DNA of 13,075 nucleotides. It comes from Candidatus Delongbacteria bacterium (lineage in GTDB: Bacteria; JAGOEH01). A model generated the notes under the pieces. That model saw only the letters and a list, made by a program, of their open reading frames with translations. It did not search any database and was not told the origin of the DNA. The stretch lies in contig JAGOEH010000084.1 in the NCBI GenBank assembly GCA_017997825.1, forward strand, positions 1 through 13,075, written 5' to 3'. Below, piece by piece: positions 6,128-13,075 of this stretch (position 1 is the stretch's first letter; every line of letters begins with the position of its first letter). A program made the position numbers and the translations under genes.

Positions 6128-6156
6128 TTGACAAATCGCTTTTTTATTCCTATATT
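6128..6156 (+). promoter_or_regulatory. Sigma70-type promoter for the exported beta-helix protein
   Basis: A perfect TTGACA (6128-6133), a 17-bp spacer and TATATT (6151-6156) form a near-consensus promoter. It predicts a start near 6163 and a leader of about 140 bases containing a small inverted repeat before the ATG at 6302. Confidence 0.6.
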
Positions 6157-6301
6157 ATTATATTAAATCAAAGTATGGTTATCACTACACTCATACGGCA
6201 TGACAGGTTTATACGGAACCAAGAATACCGTATGAAATGGGATTTTCTCCTGTTTCTGAGGGCAGGAACCGGAATCAGATCATTCACAAGGGAGACGAAT
6301 C

Positions 6302-9300
6302 ATGCGATCGATGATAATCGTTGCACTATGGCTTGGAATGAGTGTGTTGGCCGAGGCAGCAATCCTGACGGTTGGAAAAAGCGAAGCGGAATTTGCCACC
6401 ATCACGGCTGCCCTGGCAGCGTGTCAAAACGGGGATATAATCTCAATTATCGACAATCAGGTTTATGATGAAGCCATCACCATATCCAAATCAATCATCC
6501 TCCAGGGAAACGTTGAAAACCGTCCAACCATTCAGGCGCCTTCAACCATAGCGCAGGACGCGGCTGTAATCCTGATTCAGAGCCCCGATGTCAGCCTTAT
6601 CGGCCTCACCGTCGACTGCCGGTCTCTGTGCTGGCATGGTGTTTATTGCTGGAATACAGGGATCGCCGTGGAAGGAAACACCATTATCAACTCGCTGCGC
6701 AACGGCATATTCTGCAACAGTACCGGATCGAATACCCGATTGATCCAAAATACCATCCTCAATCACCTTCGTAACGGGATATACTGCTGGAATACTTCAT
6801 CGCCCGAAATCTCAAACAATTTGATTCAAAACAATGCCAAAGCCATCGGCTGTCAAAACGGCTCTTCCCCTCGGATTTACAGAAACGTCATTCTCCAATC
6901 CGATTCCATCGCAATCTATACTTACGACACCGTCAGCCGGCCTGAAATCGGCGGTTCACTCAGTAATGCCAATACGATCGAAGCCGGTGATTCCGGTTAT
7001 GTCGGAACGCCATCCACCCGCACCGACAGCCTGGAAGCCCGTTATAATTACTGGCAGACCACGGATTGCCGGGAAATTCGGGCGGGTATGGACTCCATGG
7101 TCCAATGGCAGCCCTTCACCGACGCCGCTTATAGCCAAATTCTATACTGTTCCAACACAATTCCCGTCCTGATATACCCCATATCCTCTACCATCATCTC
7201 CGCCCTCTCGGTTCAATTACGCTGGTTCCGAGTTCCCAATACCATCTCCTATCAGCTCCAGGTCTCGACAGATAGTCTCTTCGAACAGATCCTGTTTCAG
7301 GATGATGCCGTCAGCGATACTGTCAAAACGATCGGCTCCTTGGTCTCCAATACCCGTTATTTTTGGAGGGTCAAATCCCAAACGGCTGGAGCAGCAGGTT
7401 CCTGGTCGGATATCGGGATTTTCAGCACCTATGGGATACAGGTTGTATCCCCCAACGGACAAGAAAACTGGATCGCCGGAAGCAATCAGACCATCCGGTG
7501 GCGGTCAACCGGAGAAATCAGATACACCATGATCTTTTTTTCGCTCGATAACGGCAAAAGTTACAGCTTTATCGGCAGTACCGAGTCACCGGACAGCAGT
7601 TACAATTGGAAACTGCCCACCACATCGGCCGAGCAGTGTCTGATCAAGGTTCAGGATTTCAGTAATGAAGCGGTTTTTGATGTCTCCGACCGGCCATTCA
7701 GGATCAGCAATGACTGGATCAAACTCACCCGAAAAAGCACGTCTCTCCGTTATCTGGGCCATAACGACACCATCCGCTGGGAATTTTCGGGTCAATACAA
7801 GGAGCTGGGTCTCTACCTTTGGGATATCAAACGGCAAAATAAATCGATCCTGAGCAGTTCCGTCAATCCAGCCGATAAACGTTATATTTGGTCGATCCCA
7901 ACCCATTTTAACCTCGTCGAACAGGGGTATCTGAAAATTTATTCCACCACCGATTCCACTATTTTTGATACCATGAGTTATACGATCGGACGTTACAATC
8001 CCTTGGCATTGTTTGCCAATCCACGCTTAACCGCTCTCAGTCATCAATCGGCTGAAATCCGGTGGACCCTAAGCCGGCCTGCCCGCTGCAGTCTGGCTTA
8101 TGCCGAACAGCCTGACCGTTTAAAAACCCTATCACCTGGAAAACGGGATCAAAATGACTATACGGCTGTTCTGGAAGGACTTCAACCGCTTAAAACCTAT
8201 TACTATCGGATTCGTTTCACCGATACAACCGGAGTCAGGGACAGCACGGGTCTGTATAGTTTCACCACCTTGCGTTCCTATCCGGCTAAATCCATGCCCG
8301 TCAGCGGGAAACCGGAGATGTTGTATATCGGGCAGACCATAGCCGTTATCCGTTATCCGACCGACCTGCCGATCACCGGAGCCGGACACCTGGCATATCG
8401 AAACCAGATCATCCAGTCCAAGTCCGATACCACCTCATCCACAAGGCATCTCTATTATTTCGATAAATTGACCGCCGGAACCGACTACGATTTTTATCCC
8501 GGCACCATCCAGGCTACCGGAGCTCCCTACATTTACCCCATAGCGTTCGCATTCCGGACCTCCACCGGAGTTGATCAATCCGCCCCCATTATGGTCAGCG
8601 GGCCATGGGTCACCGCGACCCATAACCGGGCCTGCATCTCATTCACCACCGATGAAGGGTGCCGGAGCCAAATCAGCCTGACCGATAATTATTCCGGAAT
8701 CGTTGTATTCCAAGCCGAAAACACCGATTACCTGAAAGAGCACCTCTATTCCATCATGAACCTGGATCCCCAGACATCCTACAGCTTCCATCTCGAACTG
8801 ACCGATCCACTCGGCCACCTGTTACAATGGAATGGGGAAAAATCGCTGCTGGCAAAACTGAATCTGGAAGCCTTTAATGATGGAAACCAGTTTACCACGG
8901 CTACTCAGGCCGATCTGACACCTCCTCGATTCAGCCTGCCCCCCCACGTAATCGTGAGGGATGATTCTCTGGCTATCCTGAACTGGCAATCCAATGAAGC
9001 CGCCATCTACCGGCTCGATCTGAAGAATTCCGGAGGCGAAACCATCGCCTATTCGGAAGGGACTCTTTACCAGGGTCGGACCCAGTGCCCGCTAACCCGG
9101 CTGAATCCGCTCAGCCATTATACCGCTGAGATCAGCCTGATTGATCTGAATGACAACCTGTCAGTCCCCCGTCAATTGCCGTTTGTAACCCGCAAAAACG
9201 CTACACCTGTCACCGCCAAACTGGATGCCCCGCCGGAGGTATTCACCACGTCCAGTGCCGCCGTCATTCGATGGACAACCGATCTGGCCTGTGATGCCCG

Positions 9301-10348
9301 CCTGCTGATCCATCAAACACCCCAACTCGAACTCTCGGGGAATCGGCATTTCGATAACCACATCGATCAAACCCATCTGGTGATCATCCCTCAACTCCAG
9401 AACAAATCACTCTATTATATTCAGCCCCAGGGCTACAACTTCAAAGAACAGCGTATCCTGGAAGGCCGCATCGATACTATCCGAATCAAATCCACCTCCG
9501 ATCAGTCCGGATTTGTGATCCAGCCTTTCGCCGCTTATACGGCCGATAGTTTCATGATTATCCAATGGAGTACGCATTCGATGACCCAAAGCTCCATCGA
9601 GTTCTACCCTAAAGAGGATACGGCCGCCCGGATCGAACTATCCAATGACGAAATGCGGCAGAATCACTCCATTCCTCTCATGGAACTGGTCCCTCAGACC
9701 TCTTATGTGATTACCGTGCAATCCTCCGATTATGCCGGCCGATCATCGAGTTTTACCTTCACCCAATCGACCCTTGGCCCCGCATTCAAAGACCAGTCCG
9801 CCCCGGATCCGGTCCCTCGAGTCGATCTGTCATGGGACAGCAGCGGATGCTTCATTGTGAACTGGGAAGTCAGTCCATCCCCTGACCTCTTATACTACAT
9901 TGTTTTTCGAAAAACCGACCAGACAGAAAAACTCTGGATGTCAAACATCCGAACCACCACCCTCCTGGATGACGACCTGATCCCGGAAACCCTCTATCAA
10001 TACGGAGTCGGTGCAGTCGACTGGTTCGGCAATACCAGCCCGATCGTCTATACCCAAAGCGCCACCGGGATCGGAGCAGACTCCGACCCGGCCGATACTC
10101 CTCCATGGACGGCCACGTTTTCACCCAATCCATGCTCGGATTGGATCTCCCTCAACTTGAACCGCTTTTTACCTCAAGCAAGCGAGCTCTCGGTTTACTC
10201 AATCCTAGGCCGGGTGATTTACCACAAAGCAATACGGTCCGATCGAATCATCATCCCCACCGCCGATTGGCCGGCCGGACTCTATCTGTATCGTATCCGG
10301 ATACCCGATCAGGCCCATCTAACCGGAAAATTGATGGTTATCCATTAA
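6302..10348 (+). CDS. Exported beta-helix / Fn3-repeat protein with T9SS C-terminal sorting domain
   Basis: This 1348-residue protein starts with a signal peptide (hydrophobic stretch from residue 4, likely cut after AEA at 17-19). Residues about 22-270 form a right-handed parallel beta-helix of about 22-residue coils, with recurring NGIxC and GNTI-like turns; Cys116, 138, 162 and 184 fall at the same position of four successive coils. Then come an Fn3-like domain (about 288-377), two modules of the SPNGxENWxxGxxxxIxW type (379-470, 472-567), six repeats of about 95 residues resembling purple-acid-phosphatase N-terminal Fn3 domains (about 570-1155), a last Fn3 (about 1168-1262), and a C-terminal domain starting FSPNPCSDW at 1273 and ending in GLYLYRI and TGKLMVI. 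The last is typical of T9SS type A sorting signals, so export to the cell surface is expected. AAGGGAG lies seven bases before the ATG. No catalytic motif is visible; adhesion or glycan binding is a guess. Confidence 0.93.
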   Translation: MRSMIIVALWLGMSVLAEAAILTVGKSEAEFATITAALAACQNGDIISIIDNQVYDEAITISKSIILQGNVENRPTIQAPSTIAQDAAVILIQSPDVSLIGLTVDCRSLCWHGVYCWNTGIAVEGNTIINSLRNGIFCNSTGSNTRLIQNTILNHLRNGIYCWNTSSPEISNNLIQNNAKAIGCQNGSSPRIYRNVILQSDSIAIYTYDTVSRPEIGGSLSNANTIEAGDSGYVGTPSTRTDSLEARYNYWQTTDCREIRAGMDSMVQWQPFTDAAYSQILYCSNTIPVLIYPISSTIISALSVQLRWFRVPNTISYQLQVSTDSLFEQILFQDDAVSDTVKTIGSLVSNTRYFWRVKSQTAGAAGSWSDIGIFSTYGIQVVSPNGQENWIAGSNQTIRWRSTGEIRYTMIFFSLDNGKSYSFIGSTESPDSSYNWKLPTTSAEQCLIKVQDFSNEAVFDVSDRPFRISNDWIKLTRKSTSLRYLGHNDTIRWEFSGQYKELGLYLWDIKRQNKSILSSSVNPADKRYIWSIPTHFNLVEQGYLKIYSTTDSTIFDTMSYTIGRYNPLALFANPRLTALSHQSAEIRWTLSRPARCSLAYAEQPDRLKTLSPGKRDQNDYTAVLEGLQPLKTYYYRIRFTDTTGVRDSTGLYSFTTLRSYPAKSMPVSGKPEMLYIGQTIAVIRYPTDLPITGAGHLAYRNQIIQSKSDTTSSTRHLYYFDKLTAGTDYDFYPGTIQATGAPYIYPIAFAFRTSTGVDQSAPIMVSGPWVTATHNRACISFTTDEGCRSQISLTDNYSGIVVFQAENTDYLKEHLYSIMNLDPQTSYSFHLELTDPLGHLLQWNGEKSLLAKLNLEAFNDGNQFTTATQADLTPPRFSLPPHVIVRDDSLAILNWQSNEAAIYRLDLKNSGGETIAYSEGTLYQGRTQCPLTRLNPLSHYTAEISLIDLNDNLSVPRQLPFVTRKNATPVTAKLDAPPEVFTTSSAAVIRWTTDLACDARLLIHQTPQLELSGNRHFDNHIDQTHLVIIPQLQNKSLYYIQPQGYNFKEQRILEGRIDTIRIKSTSDQSGFVIQPFAAYTADSFMIIQWSTHSMTQSSIEFYPKEDTAARIELSNDEMRQNHSIPLMELVPQTSYVITVQSSDYAGRSSSFTFTQSTLGPAFKDQSAPDPVPRVDLSWDSSGCFIVNWEVSPSPDLLYYIVFRKTDQTEKLWMSNIRTTTLLDDDLIPETLYQYGVGAVDWFGNTSPIVYTQSATGIGADSDPADTPPWTATFSPNPCSDWISLNLNRFLPQASELSVYSILGRVIYHKAIRSDRIIIPTADWPAGLYLYRIRIPDQAHLTGKLMVIH

Positions 10349-10349
10349 G

Positions 10350-10370
10350 CGATCCTCCGCTACCGGATCG
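10350..10370 (+). terminator. Weak hairpin after the exported-protein gene
   Basis: CGATCC (10350-10355) and GGATCG (10365-10370) pair across a nine-base loop, immediately after the stop codon at 10348. No T-tract follows directly, so this is only a candidate stem for transcript end or stability. Confidence 0.2.
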
Positions 10371-10388
10371 ATAATCCCGATAATCACC

Positions 10389-10416
10389 TTGCTTTTCTTA
10401 AAAAAAAAATTATACT
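10389..10416 (+). promoter_or_regulatory. Promoter directly abutting dnaG
   Basis: TTGCTT (10389-10394), a 16-bp spacer containing a ten-A tract, and TATACT (10411-10416) form a promoter-like element. The -10 ends only six bases before the dnaG ATG at 10423, so the predicted start falls on or next to the A of the start codon. This would give a leaderless mRNA and fits the lack of an SD. Confidence 0.45.
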
Positions 10417-10422
10417 CCGATT

Positions 10423-12189
10423 ATGGCTTATTATGAAGAAGCATTAATCGAACAATTACTAGCCCAATCCGACATTGTGGATGTGATCGGGCACTATCTG
10501 GCACTGCAGAAGCGGGGACAGAACTACCTCGCTCATTGTCCGTTCCATCAGGAAAAAACACCCTCCTTCACAGTCAGCAGTCAAAAACAGATTTTCCATT
10601 GTTTCGGATGCGGACTCGGCGGCGATGCTTTAAAATTCATTCAACTGAAAGACAAGCTGAGCTTCCCGGAAGCTGTGGAAAAACTGGCCGGAATGGTTCA
10701 TTTTAATCTTCCGGAATCGACTGCCGCATCCCAGACCCCCCATTATCAAGAACTCTATCAATTATCGGAGTGGGCGGCCGAGCAGTATCACCGGCACTTA
10801 AGCGTCCACCGAAGCGCTCTGCAATCCTGGCTGTCACAGCGCCATTTGCTCCCGGTCACCCTTGACCTGTTCAAGATCGGTTATGCCCCTGAAAACTGGG
10901 ATTTTTTATCCCGGCAGGTCCAAAACCATCCCAAGAACCTGCAGGGATTAGTCCAACTCGGACTGATCAGCCGGGGTAAAAACGGTCAATACTATGACCG
11001 CTTCCGGGATCGGATCATCTTCCCGATCCACAATCCCAAAGGAAAAATCATCGCCTTTGGCGGACGGATCATCCGGCAGGCCGCCGACCAGGCCAAATAC
11101 CTCAATTCCCCCGAAACCCCGATTTTCCATAAAAGCGATACCCTGTTCGGTCTCTGGCACTCCCAGCAGGAAATCCGCCAGATGGAATGGCTCTATCTGG
11201 TGGAAGGGTATATGGATTACATTTCTCTCTATCAAGCCGGAATAAAAAATGTATTGGCGTCATTGGGAACCGCTCTGACACTCCAGCATGCCAAAAAAAT
11301 CAAGACCTTGGTTAAACGCGCCTATATCATGTATGACAGCGATCCGGCCGGAATGAAGGCGGCCTATCGTGCCTCCGAAATCTTTTTGAACCTGGGAATC
11401 CCCCATCAGATCATTCTGCTGGAATCCAATGAAGATCCCGACAGCTTGGTCAACCGACGGGGAGTAGAAGCTATTCAGGAAAAACAATCTTCCGCGCTCG
11501 ATCCCCTCGAGTTTCGCTGGAGCTATTTAAAAAAAAATATCTCACCCGACGATTCTGTCCGCTTGGTCCATACCATGATCGATTTTATCCGGAATATTCA
11601 GGAACCCATCCAGCGAGAGCTTTATCTGGATGAGGTAACTCGAATAACCGAGATTTCAAGAACCGCCCTGAGTGAGCGATTGAGCGGCACTCAAGGCGCC
11701 GGCCGGCCCCAACCGCTCACTCCCCGATCCGGAACGGTCAGGCCGGACGAGATGATGCTCCTCAAATTGATCCTTCTACGCCCTGCTCAATTTCTTCACC
11801 GTATCCGAAAAGATATCCCGCTGATCCTCTTCGAAACCCCTCTCATCAGTTCCACCATCCAAACCCTGTTCGACCTGGCCCTGATCCGCGACATTCAAAC
11901 TCTGAGTCCTTCTCAATTAATCCATCATTTCGAAAATCCGGAACAGCTGAGCCTGATATCGAGTTTATCTTTAGAGGAACCGGATCAAGCGACCGAAGAG
12001 ATTACCTATCACCAGTGTGTTCATTCCCTCAAAATCCGCTATCTTGACAAAGAGATAAAACGGGTTCAGGGGTTGATTAAAAAACAAGAACGTCAACAAA
12101 ATTCCGACGAGATGGATCATCTGCTGCATAAATTCGAACAACTCATGAATAAAAAGAAGGAGATTCTCCATGAAAAAATGGGACAATGA
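10423..12189 (+). CDS. dnaG: DNA primase DnaG
   Basis: This enzyme makes RNA primers for lagging-strand DNA synthesis at the replication fork. The 588-residue length is normal. A CHC2 zinc finger at residues 39-63 has ligands Cys39, His42, Cys60 and Cys63 (CPFHQEKTPSF...FHCFGCG). The basic RNA polymerase core follows (RFRDRIIFPI at 193-202, FGGRII from 212). The Toprim domain carries Glu261 (VEGYMDYISL) and Asp305/Asp307 (YDSDPAG). The C-terminal 150 residues or so are the helical helicase-interacting region and end in a charged coiled-coil-like stretch. The start matches other DnaG proteins (LLAQSDIVDVIGHY after about 12 residues). No SD precedes the ATG; a -10-like TATACT ends six bases upstream, suggesting leaderless translation. 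Its last 20 bases overlap the start of the GalT-like gene, so both belong to one transcript. Confidence 0.98.
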   Translation: MAYYEEALIEQLLAQSDIVDVIGHYLALQKRGQNYLAHCPFHQEKTPSFTVSSQKQIFHCFGCGLGGDALKFIQLKDKLSFPEAVEKLAGMVHFNLPESTAASQTPHYQELYQLSEWAAEQYHRHLSVHRSALQSWLSQRHLLPVTLDLFKIGYAPENWDFLSRQVQNHPKNLQGLVQLGLISRGKNGQYYDRFRDRIIFPIHNPKGKIIAFGGRIIRQAADQAKYLNSPETPIFHKSDTLFGLWHSQQEIRQMEWLYLVEGYMDYISLYQAGIKNVLASLGTALTLQHAKKIKTLVKRAYIMYDSDPAGMKAAYRASEIFLNLGIPHQIILLESNEDPDSLVNRRGVEAIQEKQSSALDPLEFRWSYLKKNISPDDSVRLVHTMIDFIRNIQEPIQRELYLDEVTRITEISRTALSERLSGTQGAGRPQPLTPRSGTVRPDEMMLLKLILLRPAQFLHRIRKDIPLILFETPLISSTIQTLFDLALIRDIQTLSPSQLIHHFENPEQLSLISSLSLEEPDQATEEITYHQCVHSLKIRYLDKEIKRVQGLIKKQERQQNSDEMDHLLHKFEQLMNKKKEILHEKMGQ

Positions 12190-13075
12190 ACTGTTCATCC
12201 AGGAAGAGAGCCAGTTACTGATCATGGGTCCTCTGGCCGGAACCCCTGATTTTCTCAAGGAATTCGAAGACGAACAAGGGATTATCCGTCAGCCGGTAAC
12301 CCGCCGCCGCAGCTATTTAATGAACCATTGGTCGCACATCAATCTGGCCAGAGCCAAGCGAACCATGCATGTCAAAGAACCCCAGATGGAGAATCCCGGG
12401 CATTGTTTTTTCTGTGCCGGAGGAGAGTCCCAGACGCCCCGCCATGCTGTGACCGGCGGAGATTATCTGCGAATCCCCGAGACCGGTTCATGGCAGTTGC
12501 GCTGCTTTAATAATCTCTATCCCTGGATGGAAGACCATTTGAATATTGTTGAGACACCCCGCCACAAGATCAGCCTTCAGGAACTCGATCTGGAAGAAGA
12601 AAAACGGGTCATCCGTTGCGCGGCCAAAGTGATCGGTGAAATGGAACAGCGAAAGCTCTATCCGGTTTTTTTCCGGAATCAGGGCTATGGAGCATCCATC
12701 AGCCACTATCACTGGCAAATCGGCGCCCTCCCACATATCCCTTCCCTGGTCGCCGAAGAGATCCAGCGGGCGGAACAGTTCCACCGGCAATTCGATCTAT
12801 CGCTGTTTGACGCCATCATCGAGTCGGAACTCGATCGACAGGAACGGGTTATACTGGATTCACCGGACGTCCTGGTCGTTACCGCCTTTGCTCCCCGCAC
12901 CCGCTTTGAACTACTTCTGATCCCCAAATTCCAACTGGATTCCCTCTCGCAGGCCTCCCCATCCCAGCTGGACAGCCTCTCCTTCCACCTGGTGGAAACC
13001 CTCAAACTACTCTATGCCAAAGCCGGCACCGATACCATGAACATTATCGTGCATCAGCTAACCGGACATCCCCAC
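12170..13075 (+). CDS. GalT-like HIT-superfamily nucleotidyltransferase (3' end outside window)
   Basis: The frame covers 302 codons and runs off the right edge. The protein resembles galactose-1-phosphate uridylyltransferase and other HIT-superfamily nucleotidylyl transferases. A CFFC zinc-knuckle-like motif (Cys79, Cys82) is followed by FNNLYPWMEDHLNIVE, then FRNQGYGASISHYHWQIG, in which His179-x-His181-x-Gln183 is the active-site motif. By analogy with HPHGQ of GalT, His181 would be the covalent nucleotidyl acceptor. Such enzymes transfer a nucleotidyl group onto sugar-1-phosphates or hydrolyse and phosphorolyse dinucleotides; the exact substrate is not evident. The N-terminal 60 residues or so (basic TRRRSYL, then NHWSHINLARAKR) differ from textbook GalT, so I do not assign galT. 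The ATG lies inside the end of dnaG, with AAGGAGA about seven bases upstream, and overlaps it by 20 bases. This implies translational coupling with dnaG. The C-terminal half-domain is missing from view. Confidence 0.88.
   Translation, partial: MKKWDNELFIQEESQLLIMGPLAGTPDFLKEFEDEQGIIRQPVTRRRSYLMNHWSHINLARAKRTMHVKEPQMENPGHCFFCAGGESQTPRHAVTGGDYLRIPETGSWQLRCFNNLYPWMEDHLNIVETPRHKISLQELDLEEEKRVIRCAAKVIGEMEQRKLYPVFFRNQGYGASISHYHWQIGALPHIPSLVAEEIQRAEQFHRQFDLSLFDAIIESELDRQERVILDSPDVLVVTAFAPRTRFELLLIPKFQLDSLSQASPSQLDSLSFHLVETLKLLYAKAGTDTMNIIVHQLTGHPH

Larger units (their letters stand above)
5922..6301. other. Divergent intergenic promoter region
   Basis: These 380 bp separate the minus-strand signalling cluster from the plus-strand exported-protein gene. 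They contain one TTGACA-N17 promoter on each strand (6016-6044 and 6128-6156), back to back and about 85 bp apart, and AT-rich tracts. The plus-strand leader (about 6163-6301) carries an ATACGG/CCGTAT inverted repeat (6211-6216 and 6228-6233). A frame open through the leader from 6175 overlaps the signal-peptide gene in another frame and has no SD, so I do not call it. Confidence 0.6.

Noticed and set aside
6175-6468. 97-codon plus-strand frame in the leader of the exported-protein gene
   Set aside because: It has no SD at 6175 and overlaps the signal peptide and beta-helix coding region in another frame. The ATG at 6302 has AAGGGAG and a proper signal peptide.
6640-6900. Internal repeats in the beta-helix region considered as a DNA repeat array
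   Set aside because: The periodicity is at protein level (about 22 residues); the DNA copies are too divergent for CRISPR or tandem DNA repeats. No CRISPR array, tRNA, rRNA or insertion sequence was seen in the window.

Overview
The window reads as a chromosomal segment of a moderate-GC bacterium that uses Shine-Dalgarno sequences. The best taxonomic clue is the 1348-residue exported protein at 6302-10348, whose C-terminus looks like a type IX secretion (T9SS, type A) sorting domain. That points to the Bacteroidetes/FCB superphylum or a related candidate phylum. The NuoE/NuoF pair with an N-terminal thioredoxin-like [2Fe-2S] domain suggests an anaerobe with an NAD(P)-linked, possibly electron-bifurcating, hydrogenase. 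This assignment is inference; no rRNA is present.

Layout. (1) 1-1591, minus strand: a NuoE/HydC-like subunit followed by a NuoF/HydB-like flavoprotein that runs off the left edge. (2) 1592-2124: mostly non-coding. It holds a possible 37-codon minus-strand ORF ending in a hairpin plus ten-T tract, and a 31-codon plus-strand ORF for a single-span membrane peptide with a good promoter match and an SD. (3) 2125-5921, minus strand: five signalling genes, in transcription order a STAS anti-sigma-factor antagonist, a CheY-like receiver, CheD, an RsbW-type ATPase/kinase behind a degenerate receiver domain, and a receiver-PP2C (RsbU/SpoIIE-type) phosphatase. (4) 5922-6301: a divergent promoter region with one TTGACA-N17 promoter on each strand. 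(5) 6302-10348, plus strand: the secreted beta-helix/Fn3 protein. (6) 10423 to the right edge, plus strand: dnaG, which may be leaderless, overlapping by 20 nt a HIT-superfamily GalT-like nucleotidyltransferase cut by the edge.

How the genes work together. The five-gene cluster holds all three parts of a partner-switching circuit: STAS protein, serine kinase and serine phosphatase. Two of its proteins carry receiver or receiver-like input domains, and the cluster also includes the chemotaxis proteins CheD and CheY. No sigma factor or CheA/CheC is in view, so the output is unknown. It could be chemotaxis tuning, an off-locus sigma factor or another STAS target. This is the most distinctive system in the window. 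The redox pair, the surface protein and the dnaG/GalT-like pair appear to be separate transcription units.
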